Assembly: GCA_913048115.1 (NCBI GenBank)
Contig: CAJWVI010000003.1
Location: forward strand, 44,109 to 108,108
Length of the DNA stretch: 64,000 nt
Source of the DNA: an uncultured Flavobacteriaceae bacterium
Lineage (GTDB): Bacteria > Bacteroidota > Bacteroidia > Flavobacteriales > Flavobacteriaceae
Direction: 5' to 3'
The number at the start of each line of letters is the position of its first letter. The stretch's first letter is position 1. Of this stretch, positions 32,661-42,688 are shown piece after piece. The position numbers and the translations under genes are program-made. The notes under the pieces were generated by a model that was not told the origin of the DNA, did no database searches, and worked only from the letters and a program-made list of their open reading frames with translations.

Positions 32661-35378
32661 ATGAAACAAAAAAACACTACTTCTTACTGGGCAGTTATAT
32701 TACTGCTTTTGCCTTGCTTTTTGTTTGCACAAACCACGATCACTGGTTCAGCAAAAACTACAGATGGCGCTGCTATTTCTTTTGCAAATGTCATTGAAAA
32801 AGGCACCACCAATGGAGCTGTAGCAGATATTGACGGAAACTTTGTGCTAACTGTAGAAACACTTCCTACCACATTAGTGGTTAGTTATGTTGGATATGGT
32901 AGCGAGCAAATGGAGGTTAACTCATCACGAGCAGACTTTCTTTTAACTCAAGGTGATGAATTAGATGCTGTTGTAATTGTAGGGAACAGATCTAAACCAA
33001 GATCGGTATTGACATCTGTTGTTCCTATAGACAATATACAAACAAGTGAATTAAAACTTACAGGTCAACCTACCTTAGATAAAATGCTAGCCTATAAGGT
33101 ACCTTCTTTTAATTCTACAAATCAAACAGTTTCTGATGCCACTGCGCATTTTGATCCTGCAGATTTGAGAGGATTAGGACCAAGTAGAACATTGGTTTTG
33201 ATAAATGGAAAAAGAAAGAATCAAAGTGCTTTGGTTTATATTAACGACACGCCCGGAAAAGGTGAAGTTGGTGTAGATTTAAAAAGTATTCCAGCTGCTG
33301 CCATAGAGCGTGTAGAAGTTTTAAGAGATGGAGCCTCTGCGCAATATGGTTCTGATGCCATTGCAGGAGTAATTAACATGGTTTTAAAAGAGGGGTATGA
33401 GTACAGCACTGTAAATCTTGACGGTGGTATAACAACCGAAGGTGATGGGTTTAATATTGGTGCCAATGTTAATACGGGTGTTAAAGTAGGAGACAAGGGT
33501 GGTTTTTTAAACGTAACAGCAGGGTACTATCACCAAGAAACTACTAATAGAGCTGGAGAGCCAGGAGATGATGTATTGTTTGGAGTAGCTGCCGACAACC
33601 CAGATTGGGGAGACTGGTTGGCTGCAAATCCAGATCTTGGTATGACCATTGGACAACCACAGATTGATAAATATGATGCATTCTATAATTTTGGTATGCC
33701 ATTAAATGATGGTAAAATGAAATTTTACACCTTTGGAGGACTAACCTACAGAGAAGGAACTAGTTACGCATTGTACAGAACTCCTTACTGGGTGCCAGAT
33801 CCATCGAACCTTCTACATGATGCAGGAACAGAATATCAAGGGTTCCAGCCTACCTTTGAGACTACAATTATGGACAACAACCACACTGTTGGTTTAGAAT
33901 TCAAGGCCTTAGGATTTGACTTAGACCTTAGTGGTACTTACGGAAGAAACGGTGTAGACTATATGGTTAACAATAGTTTGAACCCAGCATTAGGCGCACA
34001 AAGCCCTACTAGTTTTGAAGTAGGAGGGTACACCTTTAGTAATACAATTTTGAACCTGGATGTGTCTAGAAACTTAAACGATAAGGTAAGTATTGCTTTT
34101 GGCGCAGAATACAAAGAAGATCTTTTTTCTTCTAAAGCTGGTCAAGAAGAATCTTATGTAGATGGAGGAGCACAATCTTTTCCAGGATTACAACCATCAA
34201 ACGAAGTAAGCGAGTCTAGAAATAATCTAGGTGCTTATGGAAGTATCGATGTAGAGGCTTCAGATAGATTATTACTTACAGGAGCTGCACGTTATGAAAG
34301 CTTTAGTGATTTTGGAGATAACACATCTTGGAAACTAGGTGGACGTTATATCTTAGGTGACAATAAAGGTGCAATACGAGCTTCTTATGGAACAGGATTT
34401 AGAGCTCCATCATTACATCAAATTTATTTGAGTAATGTACAGACCTTAGTTTCTGGTGGTACTATTTCAAACCAAGGTACTTTTAATAATGTAGACCCTA
34501 TTATTAGAGAAGGTCTAGAAGTTCCTCAGTTAACGGCAGAAACTTCCAAGAATATTTCGGCAGGAATTACCTACAAGGTGACGCCTCAGTTTTCTATTGC
34601 AATAGATGCATATCAAATTGAAGTAGCAGACCGTGTTGTGTTTTCTGGAGAGATTGGATTTGACGCAAACACCAGTGAAATAAATCCTGTAGAGCAAATC
34701 TTGTTAGATAATTCTATTACGAGTTTAAAAATATTTACCAATGCGGTAGATACTAAAACACAAGGGGTAGATGTTGTTGCTAATTATAGAAATATTGCAA
34801 TAGGAAGCGGTACATTAAACGCAACCTTTGCGGCAAACTTTAACAAGACTGATATTACTAACGAAGATGTAGAACCACTCAAGCCTGGCTTACAAGTTGA
34901 AGCACCAGGTCTAATTGGAGAAAACGGGTATGATATTTTTAATCGTAAAGAACAATCTCGTATTGAGTCTTCAAGACCACAAACTAAAATGCTTCTTGGT
35001 TTAGATTACCAATTAGATAAATTTAATGTAGCGCTAAACAATACCTACTTTGGTGAGGTTACTTGGAAACATTCAAACAACGGTCTTAATGGCGCGCCAT
35101 TAGGTCCTGACGGGTCTACCCTTCCAGTAGCTGATTCTAAATATGACCAAACATTTGGGGGTAAAATCATCACAGATTTAATTATAAGTTATGATGTCTC
35201 TAGTGCTATTAATGCTAGAATATCAATAAATAACCTGCTTAATGTGTATCCAGATGAGATAGACACTAAGGGTGATTTTGTGACAGACCTTGGAGGAAGA
35301 TTTAAGTATCCTTGGGAAGTAAATCAATTTGGCTTTAATGGAACGATTGTAAGTGTAGGACTGCAATATAGATTTTAA
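32661..35378 (+). CDS. TonB-dependent receptor, substrate unknown
   Basis: A 905-residue outer membrane receptor. Signal peptide to about residue 24 (LLLPCFLFAQTT), carboxypeptidase-regulatory-like domain at about 26-98 (AISFANVIEKGTTNGAVAD, LVVSYVGYGSEQ), plug at about 110-240 (DPADLRGLGPSRTLVLINGKR, VEVLRDGASAQYGSDAIAG) and barrel ending in VGLQYRF. The plug and first barrel strands resemble siderophore and vitamin B12-like receptors more than SusC. No partner lipoprotein or regulator is next to it, and it is closed by its own terminator, so the substrate cannot be read from context. Confidence 0.88.
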   Translation: MKQKNTTSYWAVILLLLPCFLFAQTTITGSAKTTDGAAISFANVIEKGTTNGAVADIDGNFVLTVETLPTTLVVSYVGYGSEQMEVNSSRADFLLTQGDELDAVVIVGNRSKPRSVLTSVVPIDNIQTSELKLTGQPTLDKMLAYKVPSFNSTNQTVSDATAHFDPADLRGLGPSRTLVLINGKRKNQSALVYINDTPGKGEVGVDLKSIPAAAIERVEVLRDGASAQYGSDAIAGVINMVLKEGYEYSTVNLDGGITTEGDGFNIGANVNTGVKVGDKGGFLNVTAGYYHQETTNRAGEPGDDVLFGVAADNPDWGDWLAANPDLGMTIGQPQIDKYDAFYNFGMPLNDGKMKFYTFGGLTYREGTSYALYRTPYWVPDPSNLLHDAGTEYQGFQPTFETTIMDNNHTVGLEFKALGFDLDLSGTYGRNGVDYMVNNSLNPALGAQSPTSFEVGGYTFSNTILNLDVSRNLNDKVSIAFGAEYKEDLFSSKAGQEESYVDGGAQSFPGLQPSNEVSESRNNLGAYGSIDVEASDRLLLTGAARYESFSDFGDNTSWKLGGRYILGDNKGAIRASYGTGFRAPSLHQIYLSNVQTLVSGGTISNQGTFNNVDPIIREGLEVPQLTAETSKNISAGITYKVTPQFSIAIDAYQIEVADRVVFSGEIGFDANTSEINPVEQILLDNSITSLKIFTNAVDTKTQGVDVVANYRNIAIGSGTLNATFAANFNKTDITNEDVEPLKPGLQVEAPGLIGENGYDIFNRKEQSRIESSRPQTKMLLGLDYQLDKFNVALNNTYFGEVTWKHSNNGLNGAPLGPDGSTLPVADSKYDQTFGGKIITDLIISYDVSSAINARISINNLLNVYPDEIDTKGDFVTDLGGRFKYPWEVNQFGFNGTIVSVGLQYRF

Positions 35379-35394
35379 TTCTATTTAACTATAT

Positions 35395-35429
35395 AAAAAA
35401 GGGATGCTTTGCCGGCATCCCTTTTTTTA
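35395..35429 (+). terminator. Terminator of the TonB receptor gene
   Basis: GGGATGC and GCATCCC (35401-35421) around a 7-base loop with A-run before and seven T after, 17 bases beyond the stop. Confidence 0.88.
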
Positions 35430-35765
35430 GTTTAACCCTATAGAGCGTGAGGCAATAAAAGCATTTAAAACAGGGTTTTATAACTTACATACCCATATAT
35501 TTACATAGTAATTTTGGATTATAGCGTACCGTAAGAACATTAATTAACCAATAGGAATGTTGGGCACGTAAGCCAAAATGATGCTTTTAGCTTCTTACAC
35601 GTAGTTTACAATTATATAAAGTCGCCTATAATAACTATAGGCGACTTTCTCTATTATTAGATACTAGTATTTATTGGTTTGTGAAACCTATCCTCTTATG
35701 TTTTTTGTACTAGTTTAACAATCCTACAGAAATTTATTTTGCAGCTTCCTGATGGATGTCCTCGT
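35430..35765. other. Intergenic gap with a second terminator and a hairpin
   Basis: No open frame with protein-like content is visible. A near-perfect stem AAAGTCGCCTATA/TATAGGCGACTTT lies at 35618-35647 and could end the leftward RND operon or a rightward transcript. Just before it, around 35567-35605, GTAAG...CTTAC and AAAA...TTTT can pair into a looser hairpin. A short non-coding RNA from 35430 to 35650 is possible but unsupported otherwise. Confidence 0.45.
35618..35647. terminator. Strong hairpin, probably terminator of the RND operon
   Basis: Thirteen-base inverted repeat AAAGTCGCCTATA/TATAGGCGACTTT with a 4-base loop; the minus-strand side continues TATATAATT. It is 118 bases after the RND stop. 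Confidence 0.65.
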
Positions 35766-38700
35766 TTATTGAGTTTGTATTTTTTTTCTATCTTCCATAA
35801 ATTCTGAAACCTTCATTTTTAATCTGGTAGCTAGATAGAATAATATAGGCACAATAATTAATGTCAAGAACGTAGCAATGATTAAACCGTAAATAACGGT
35901 CCAAGCTAGAGGGCCCCAGAAAATGACATTATCACCTCCCATATAGACATTGGCGTCAAAGTCACTAAAGAGTGTAAAGAAGTTAATGTTTAATCCAATA
36001 GCAAGGGGTATCAATCCTAAAATAGTAGTAATTGCAGTTAAAATCACAGGGCGTAAACGGGCCTTTCCTGCCTGTATGATACTCTCTAATAAATCATCCT
36101 TACCTAGATATTCACTAGCGTCTAAATCGAGCGTATTTTTCTTTCTATCAATAAGAAGTTGCGCATAATCCAGTAGTACAACGCCATTATTAACTACAAT
36201 ACCTGCTAGTGAGATAATACCCATCATAGTCATTATAATGACAAATGGAGCTCCAGAAATCACAATCCCGCCAAAGACACCAATAAAGCTTAAAAAAATA
36301 GCAATCATGATAATAAATGGCTTTGAAATAGAATTGAATTGGAAAATTAAAATCAAGAAAATTAATCCCAATCCACTAAAGAAGGCACCCATTAAAAATG
36401 CTTGCTCTTTATTTTGCTTTTCTAATTGCCCCGTGTAATCAATTTTCACACTATCAGGAATACCTTTTATGTTGCGCATTTCATTTTTTACTTGTGCTAC
36501 AGCAGCCCCCGCATCAGTATATCCGGGTGATAAAGCAGAATAAAGTGTTACAATTCGTTTGGTTTGTTTGTGCTTTATAGCACTAAACCCAGAATTGTTC
36601 TTTTGCGAGGCGACAGTAGATACTGGAATTTCACGTAACTGTCCTGTATTGGTTCTAAAGGTTATAGATTGGTTAAACAAAGCACTTGCGTTGTAACGAC
36701 TTGCATCGTTAAAACGGATATAGATGTCATAATCCTCTCCATCTTCTTTATAGATGCCTGCTTTGGTTCCAAACAATGAATTACGCAACTGTTGCCCAAT
36801 TTGTCCAGCATTGACTCCAAGGGCACCTGCTTTTTCTCTGTCAATGAGTACCTGCATTGCTGGCTTGTCTTTGTTTACATCAATTTTTAATTCATCTATA
36901 GCAGCAATATTTTTGGTGTTTAAATATGCGCGCATTTTTTCTGCCGCTGTAATAAGCTCATTGTAATTGTTACCAGAAAGCTCGATATTTACTGGAGCTC
37001 CTTGTGGTGGTCCATTCACATCTTTTTCTACAGAGATAATAATACCAGGATAAATGCCTTTTAAATCTTCTTGTACTTTTTTGCGCAGCACTTCACTGTC
37101 TTCTCCACGGCGGTATTTATACTCACGCATGGATGCAGTGATCTTTCCTTTATGTGGCATTTCTGCTGAAGATCCACCATCGGTTTGAGGGTTTCCGGCA
37201 CCTTCTCCTACTTGAGAGACGGCACTTTCTACCAAGTAATTAAAGGCACCGTCTGTATATTGCTCACTATTTATGGTGCTGTAAACACGCGCTTCAATCT
37301 CTTTGGTGATTGCATTTGTTTTTTCAATAGAAGTTCCTTGCGGGTATTCTAAATAGACAATAATTTGATTTGGGGTATTGTCTGGAAAAAATTCAATTTT
37401 TGTTCGCTGTTTAGAGACAGAGATGCCAAATGCTGCAAATGCTCCAAAAAGTAAAACAAAAGTAAATCCAATAATCAAATAAGGTCTAGCACCTTTAAAG
37501 GCTCTAGTAAGGCTTCGCTTATACCAGTTTTCTAATCTTGTAAGAACTTTGGTTTGAAATGTGTTGGCTAGCTTACGCAGTACTAATCTATACACCCACA
37601 ACATAATAGCGGTGAAAACTATAAGGCTTCCAAGGCCATTGTAGGCTCCTCCAAAGGCCATTATAAAAGCTCCAATAGCTACCATAATTCCTGAAATAAT
37701 TAAAATATTCCTTATTGGCATGTCTTTGTCTTCGGTGGTCATAAATTGAGAAACTAGTACCGAGTTAAAAAAGATCGCAACAAATAATGAAGAACCAAGA
37801 ACTACCGAGAGTGTGATTGGGAAGTAAATCATAAATTGGCCCATGAGTCCTGGCCACAATCCTAAAGGTATAAAAGCAGCTACCGTAGTTGCTGTAGAAA
37901 TAATAATAGGAAATGCAATTTCTCCAATTCCTTTTTTAGCGGCATCTATTCGGCTTAGGCCTTCTTCATCCATCAATCGATATACATTTTCTACGACCAC
38001 AATACCGTTGTCAACCAACATACCTAGCCCCATAATCAATCCAAAAAGGATCATGGTATTTAATGTGTATCCCATCCATCCTAATATCATTAAAGACATA
38101 AACATAGACATAGGAATAGCAAAACCAACAAATAACGCATTTTTAAACCCGAGGAAAAACATCAAAACGGTCACCACTAATATAATTCCGAAAATGATAT
38201 TATTAACCAAATCATCTACTTGCCCTATGGTTTTTGAAGACTGATCATTGGTAATATTGACTTGCAAGTTTGATGGAAATACATTGGCCTTCGTGTGTGA
38301 AACAATTCTTTCAATTTTTTCTGCAGCGTCTACCATGTTTTTTCCAGAACGTTTTTTAACATCTAGCATGACTACAGGGTTTCCATATTCTCTGGCATAG
38401 GTAGTTTTATCTTTTTCTTTAAAGCTTACAGTTGCAACATCCTTTAGGTACACAATGTTTCCCTTTTCTGATTTGACAACAAAACGCTCTAACTCTTTAG
38501 GGTCTTCAATTTCGCCTAAAATGCGAATGGTTCTTCGTTGACCACTGGCTTTAAAATTTCCTGCAGACATGGTGGTGTTTCCATTTGAGATAGCTCCTTG
38601 GATATCCATAAAGCTTACAGAGGAAGCCATCATTTTATAGATATCTACAGCAACCTCTACCTCTTTTTCTTGTGCACCCCTAATATTAACTTGTTTGATT

Positions 38701-39254
38701 TCTTCTAGGTTTTCTATTTCATCTTGAAGGTATTCTGCAAACTCTTTTAGTTTTGTTAAAGGGTAGTCTCCAGAGATATTAATGTTAAGAATAGGCATTT
38801 CTTCGCTTATACTCAACTCAAATATATTGGGTTCTACTTTGGCGCCATTAAAAGTGGGCCAATCTTCATTAGAGGTCTCGGTGTCTATTTCATCTTTTAT
38901 TTTTTGCTTGGCTTTGTCTACAGATATACCTTCATCAAACTCAACGATGACCATAGAATAGTCTTCTTGAGATGTTGAGGTAATCTCTACTACATTACTT
39001 ACTGTTTTAAGTTTATCTTCTAAGGGGTCTGTAATGAGTTTTTCGATATCTTCTGCTGTGTTTCCTGGATAGACAGAACTAATATATATTTTAGTTTCTC
39101 TAATTTCAGGAAAGTTTTCACGAGGCATATTGTTGTATGCACTTCCTCCCAAAAACAACACCAATAACATCGCCATATAGATGGTGGTTTTGTTATTAAT
39201 AGCCCAAGATGAAAGTTTAAATTCTTTCTCGGTGTTTTTTTTCTGTTTAGCCAT
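35766..39254 (-). CDS. RND efflux transporter, inner membrane permease (AcrB/HAE1-like)
   Basis: A 1162-residue proton-driven pump with the duplicated RND layout: twelve membrane segments and two large periplasmic loops (about 45-350 and 640-900). The helix-4 segment reads GLGMLVDNGIVVVENVYRLMDEE, with a D-N pair in place of the D-D pair of AcrB; the matching helix 10-11 segment is GIVVNNGVVLLDYAQLL. An extra hydrophobic stretch of about 60 residues lies between the halves (ISGIMVAIGAFIMAFGGAYNG), absent from E. coli AcrB. Last gene of the tetR-tolC-adaptor-pump operon, 12 bases after the adaptor. Substrates (drugs, bile-like agents, dyes) are unknown. Confidence 0.93.
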   Translation of the reverse strand: MAKQKKNTEKEFKLSSWAINNKTTIYMAMLLVLFLGGSAYNNMPRENFPEIRETKIYISSVYPGNTAEDIEKLITDPLEDKLKTVSNVVEITSTSQEDYSMVIVEFDEGISVDKAKQKIKDEIDTETSNEDWPTFNGAKVEPNIFELSISEEMPILNINISGDYPLTKLKEFAEYLQDEIENLEEIKQVNIRGAQEKEVEVAVDIYKMMASSVSFMDIQGAISNGNTTMSAGNFKASGQRRTIRILGEIEDPKELERFVVKSEKGNIVYLKDVATVSFKEKDKTTYAREYGNPVVMLDVKKRSGKNMVDAAEKIERIVSHTKANVFPSNLQVNITNDQSSKTIGQVDDLVNNIIFGIILVVTVLMFFLGFKNALFVGFAIPMSMFMSLMILGWMGYTLNTMILFGLIMGLGMLVDNGIVVVENVYRLMDEEGLSRIDAAKKGIGEIAFPIIISTATTVAAFIPLGLWPGLMGQFMIYFPITLSVVLGSSLFVAIFFNSVLVSQFMTTEDKDMPIRNILIISGIMVAIGAFIMAFGGAYNGLGSLIVFTAIMLWVYRLVLRKLANTFQTKVLTRLENWYKRSLTRAFKGARPYLIIGFTFVLLFGAFAAFGISVSKQRTKIEFFPDNTPNQIIVYLEYPQGTSIEKTNAITKEIEARVYSTINSEQYTDGAFNYLVESAVSQVGEGAGNPQTDGGSSAEMPHKGKITASMREYKYRRGEDSEVLRKKVQEDLKGIYPGIIISVEKDVNGPPQGAPVNIELSGNNYNELITAAEKMRAYLNTKNIAAIDELKIDVNKDKPAMQVLIDREKAGALGVNAGQIGQQLRNSLFGTKAGIYKEDGEDYDIYIRFNDASRYNASALFNQSITFRTNTGQLREIPVSTVASQKNNSGFSAIKHKQTKRIVTLYSALSPGYTDAGAAVAQVKNEMRNIKGIPDSVKIDYTGQLEKQNKEQAFLMGAFFSGLGLIFLILIFQFNSISKPFIIMIAIFLSFIGVFGGIVISGAPFVIIMTMMGIISLAGIVVNNGVVLLDYAQLLIDRKKNTLDLDASEYLGKDDLLESIIQAGKARLRPVILTAITTILGLIPLAIGLNINFFTLFSDFDANVYMGGDNVIFWGPLAWTVIYGLIIATFLTLIIVPILFYLATRLKMKVSEFMEDRKKIQTQ

Positions 39255-39266
39255 AATTGTTACAAA

Positions 39267-40433
39267 TTAGTAGGTGATAATTTTTACAGACTGCCCATCT
39301 TCAACACTACGAGCTCCTTCTTTAATAATTTGGTCACCATTTTTTAAACCACTTAAAACTTCAATAATATCTCCCTGTTTTCTTCCTGTTTGGATAATAA
39401 CACGACGGGTCACCGCTTTGTCTCCTGAAATCTGTTTTAGCAAATAAATATACTGTTCTCCCGCTGCATTTTCAGAGATGATACTTTGTGGTATTAAAAT
39501 CGCTTCTTGGTTTGTGTAGTCGTTAACTTTTAAACGTGCTGTTAAGTTTGGTTTGATGTTTTTTTCTTTGTTTGGTACATTTATTTCTGCCTTAAACGTT
39601 CTGTTGTTTGGATTGATAAAACTTCCTGTCTGGCTTATTTTAGCAGCTATTGTTTTTCCTAATACAGGGAAGAATACTTCGACCTCTTTTCCTGCCACCA
39701 CATTGGTGATATATGTTTCAGGAACATCTGCTTTAATGTACATGTTATTTAAGCTCACTATTCTAATTATAGGAGTTTGCCCCGGTGCAACAACATTTCC
39801 TTGTTCTGTAATAATGTCATCTATAGTTCCAGAAAAAGGGGCGCTAATGCGTGCTTTTGCTAATTGTTGTTTCATTGCCTCAACAGCTTTTACTTGAGCC
39901 TCATAGGCTGTCTTGGCTTGTAGGTATTGAATTTCACTACCAATGTTTTGATTCCATAAGCGTTTCTGTCTTTCAAAGGTGGTTTTGGCTAATTCTGTTT
40001 GTACTTGCATTTGGGCTAAAGACTGGCTCATTCCTCCATCATCTACACGTGCAAGTAGCGCTCCTTTTTTCACCTGTTGCCCTTTGGTTACATATATGTG
40101 GTCTAATACACCCCCCATTTCTGGAGTAATAACGATGTTTTGATCTGTCGCTACACTTCCTTGTATTTCAAGATAATGCTTAAATAAGGTGTCATTAGCA
40201 ATAAAGTAGGTAATTAAAGGCATGTTTTTTTCTGGATTTAAATCTGCCAACACTTCATCCAGTTGTTTTATCCGAGCGTTTATTTCTTGTTGTTGAGCGA
40301 CAACATTATCGCGTTTTTTTTGAATCGCTTCTATATTTCCTGAGACTATAATTTCAGCGATGGTTTGTTCTTTTTGGTTTCCACAAGCAGTAAGTAAAAC
40401 TGTAATGAATAGTAGTGTGATTATTTTTTTCAT
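39267..40433 (-). CDS. RND efflux periplasmic adaptor (MexA/AcrA-like lipoprotein)
   Basis: A 388-residue membrane fusion protein. Lipobox VLLTAC places the lipid on Cys17. A coiled-coil start (IEAIQKKRDNVVAQQQEINARIKQL) is followed by the lipoyl/barrel-sandwich block GGVLDHIYVTKGQQVKKGALLARVDD and its partner ARISAPFSGTIDDIITEQGNVVAPGQ, with the hairpin between. The beta-barrel and membrane-proximal domains follow (IKPNLTARLKVNDY). It links pump and outer membrane channel; gene order and spacing (25 bases after the channel gene) support one operon. Confidence 0.93.
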   Translation of the reverse strand: MKKIITLLFITVLLTACGNQKEQTIAEIIVSGNIEAIQKKRDNVVAQQQEINARIKQLDEVLADLNPEKNMPLITYFIANDTLFKHYLEIQGSVATDQNIVITPEMGGVLDHIYVTKGQQVKKGALLARVDDGGMSQSLAQMQVQTELAKTTFERQKRLWNQNIGSEIQYLQAKTAYEAQVKAVEAMKQQLAKARISAPFSGTIDDIITEQGNVVAPGQTPIIRIVSLNNMYIKADVPETYITNVVAGKEVEVFFPVLGKTIAAKISQTGSFINPNNRTFKAEINVPNKEKNIKPNLTARLKVNDYTNQEAILIPQSIISENAAGEQYIYLLKQISGDKAVTRRVIIQTGRKQGDIIEVLSGLKNGDQIIKEGARSVEDGQSVKIITY

Positions 40434-40458
40434 GATTGTTTATGTAACTGTATTTAGC

Positions 40459-41895
40459 TTAGTATTTGTTTTTGATTTCCTGAATAGATATTTTTAATTT
40501 AGGAGTATTTAAAACCGTTTCCATTTCTGCCTTGGTTTTAATGATATCTAGCATAGCCGCAATATATTGTTGCTGTATGCCATATAATTGTGTTTGCGCT
40601 TGTCTTAAATCAAAACTGGTCGCCAACCCTTCTTTAAATTTTACTTGATTTTTATTTTCAATACTTTCTGCCAATGCCAAATTCTTTTTCGTGTTCTCAT
40701 GACGCTCAATTGCAAATTGATAGTTGCTTCTAGCTGTTTTGTAATTTAATTTAACACGTTGGGTAGTTTCTTCAAGTTCAGTTTTAGATTGCTCTAGAGA
40801 GATTCTTGCTTTTTGGTTTCTGGCACTTCTTAATCCACTAGAGAAAACAGGAACATTTAAATTTATTCCAAAGGCAGAAGATTGATACCAGGATTGCTTA
40901 CCATCAAAGAAATTGAATTGATTTCCAAAGCCTGCTGTACCATAATTAATAAAGCCATTAATAGATGGCATTCCTTTGCTTTGTTCTAGTTTTAATTCTA
41001 TTCTACGTTGCTCAGTAATATTTCCTGCAATTTTATAGTCTAGGTTCTCTTCTATAGTAAAGGCTTTATCAAGTAATGCCAAAGAAATATTTTTTGCAGT
41101 TAGTTCTTTTAATGTGTTGTTTAGGCTTACTTTTTGGCTTACATCTATACCCAAAGTTAGGTTAAACAATTGTTTTGAGATACTCTGAGATCTTTTCGCA
41201 TTGCTTAATTGTGTTTTTTCATTCAATAAAGTGATTTCTAATTGTTGAACGCTCTGTTCTTCGGTAAGGCCATTTTCAAAAATCTTTGTTACTTCAAAAA
41301 GGTTTTTCTCTAGATTTGATATATTTTTTTCAGTGATGGCAATAAGCTCTTGGGCTACTAAAACATTGCCGTAGGCATTGATGACCTGTTTTCTTACCTC
41401 AAGATTGGTTTTTTCGTTGACATTTTCATTGAAGGTAAGAAATGACTTCACCCCCTCTAAGGCAAACAAGTAGCTAACGTCAAAAAGAAGTTGGTTGAGA
41501 GTCACCGAGGCATTGACGCTTTGCTTTGTGCCAAAAATCACGGGGATATACCCCTCTGGTGGTGTTACTTGCCCATTAGCTTCTAGGTCAAAAAATTCTT
41601 CAACAGTATTGATAACACTTGTTGTATTATCAAAGGCTGCTGCAGGCAGCAATGAAACTTGTTGACTTATATTGTTTTGGTATGAGATATTTGCGCCTAT
41701 TTGTGGCAACCTCATAGCGGTTGCTTCCCATTTTAACTTTAATGCTTTGGCGATTTCTCTTCTAGAATTAATAGTAGCATAACTACTATCAATAGCAAAA
41801 GAGATTGCCTCCTCTAAGCTAAAAGAATATACTTTTTCTTGGCCTAATCCTTGGAGGCTAATTAAGGAACATAGTATGATTATGTATTTTTTCAT
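40459..41895 (-). CDS. TolC family outer membrane efflux channel
   Basis: A 478-residue protein with signal peptide MKKYIIILCSLISLQGLGQ and the two-fold helical repeat of outer membrane factors: LEEAISFAIDSSYATINSRREIAKA near the start and SLEQSKTELEETTQRVKLNYKTARSNY in the second half (here split around residue 370-400). It forms the exit duct for the RND pump. Its ATG overlaps the stop of tetR (TAATG), so regulator and channel are translationally coupled. Confidence 0.93.
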   Translation of the reverse strand: MKKYIIILCSLISLQGLGQEKVYSFSLEEAISFAIDSSYATINSRREIAKALKLKWEATAMRLPQIGANISYQNNISQQVSLLPAAAFDNTTSVINTVEEFFDLEANGQVTPPEGYIPVIFGTKQSVNASVTLNQLLFDVSYLFALEGVKSFLTFNENVNEKTNLEVRKQVINAYGNVLVAQELIAITEKNISNLEKNLFEVTKIFENGLTEEQSVQQLEITLLNEKTQLSNAKRSQSISKQLFNLTLGIDVSQKVSLNNTLKELTAKNISLALLDKAFTIEENLDYKIAGNITEQRRIELKLEQSKGMPSINGFINYGTAGFGNQFNFFDGKQSWYQSSAFGINLNVPVFSSGLRSARNQKARISLEQSKTELEETTQRVKLNYKTARSNYQFAIERHENTKKNLALAESIENKNQVKFKEGLATSFDLRQAQTQLYGIQQQYIAAMLDIIKTKAEMETVLNTPKLKISIQEIKNKY

Positions 41896-42500
41896 TAGTC
41901 TTGGTTTGATTGTATCAATTGGTTTAGTATTTTTCTTCCCTTTGGTGTAACAATGCCACGAAGATGGTATTCTAAGTACATTTCATATAGAGGTTCACCC
42001 TCAAACATAGTATAAGGGAATAGTATTTCGTCTTTAATTCCAGTGATTCCATTAAAATAGATACGCGCTACAAACTGGACCTCTATGTTTTTACGGTATA
42101 ATTCTAGCTCTAAGCCTCTGTTGAGGTTTTTAACAACACATTGCTGCATAAAGCCAAATTGGCGTTGCTTAATGTTTGCGAAGATGGTAGGATAGTATTT
42201 TTGAAGCTGGTACCAGGGAGATGCTTTTTCTTTTTGCATGTACTCTAGTACACGCTTTTTAATTAAATATAGCTCTTCAATAGGATTTTGGTGAAGCTCG
42301 AAAATTTTATCTAAATCATTACACACATTCTCAAAAACATAATCTGTAACGACCGCAACAATGGTTTCTTTGTTATTGAAATGAGTGTAAATAGTTTTTT
42401 TTGAAATTCCCATTTGATGAGCAATATCATCCATAGTAACACTTTTGAAACCAAGTTTCATAAAGAGTTCTGCTGCTTTTAAGATGATATTATTTTTCAT
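41895..42500 (-). CDS. TetR/AcrR family transcriptional regulator of the RND operon
   Basis: A 201-residue repressor with an N-terminal helix-turn-helix: AAELFMKLGFKSVTMDDIAHQ then MGISKKTIYTHFNNKETIV. The rest is an unconserved helical ligand pocket. The open frame extends to 42539, but the ATG at 42500 (MKNNIILKAAELF) gives the standard N-terminus. It is the first gene of the efflux operon, with TAATG coupling to tolC. A palindrome at 42523-42550, 23 bases upstream of its start, is a good candidate operator, predicting autorepression relieved by pump substrates. Confidence 0.92.
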   Translation of the reverse strand: MKNNIILKAAELFMKLGFKSVTMDDIAHQMGISKKTIYTHFNNKETIVAVVTDYVFENVCNDLDKIFELHQNPIEELYLIKKRVLEYMQKEKASPWYQLQKYYPTIFANIKQRQFGFMQQCVVKNLNRGLELELYRKNIEVQFVARIYFNGITGIKDEILFPYTMFEGEPLYEMYLEYHLRGIVTPKGRKILNQLIQSNQD

Positions 42501-42522
42501 AAAGTGAAGGCGAAGATACGTT

Positions 42523-42550
42523 GGAAACTTTAGAAACATAAAAAGTTTCC
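42523..42550 (-). promoter_or_regulatory. Candidate TetR operator
   Basis: GGAAACTTT (42523-42531) and AAAGTTTCC (42542-42550) are perfect inverted copies with a 10-base spacer containing another GAAAC. The 28-base length and position just upstream of tetR are typical of TetR-family operators. It lies in the divergent space shared with the polyprenyl synthase gene. Confidence 0.6.
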
Positions 42551-42688
42551 GTAGTTTAATTTTTTTTTAACATTTTGTAACTAGTTTCGTGTTGTTAAGA
42601 TCTTCTTTTAGAAAAGCTACTCATAAAAGATTGTGAACATCTAGTTGAAATACCAAGCTAATTCTTATTTTTGAATAAATTTTACAGT

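Noticed and set aside
37843..38244. 133-codon plus-strand frame opposite the RND pump gene
   Set aside because: Shadow frame; hydrophobic composition comes from the complementary membrane segments.
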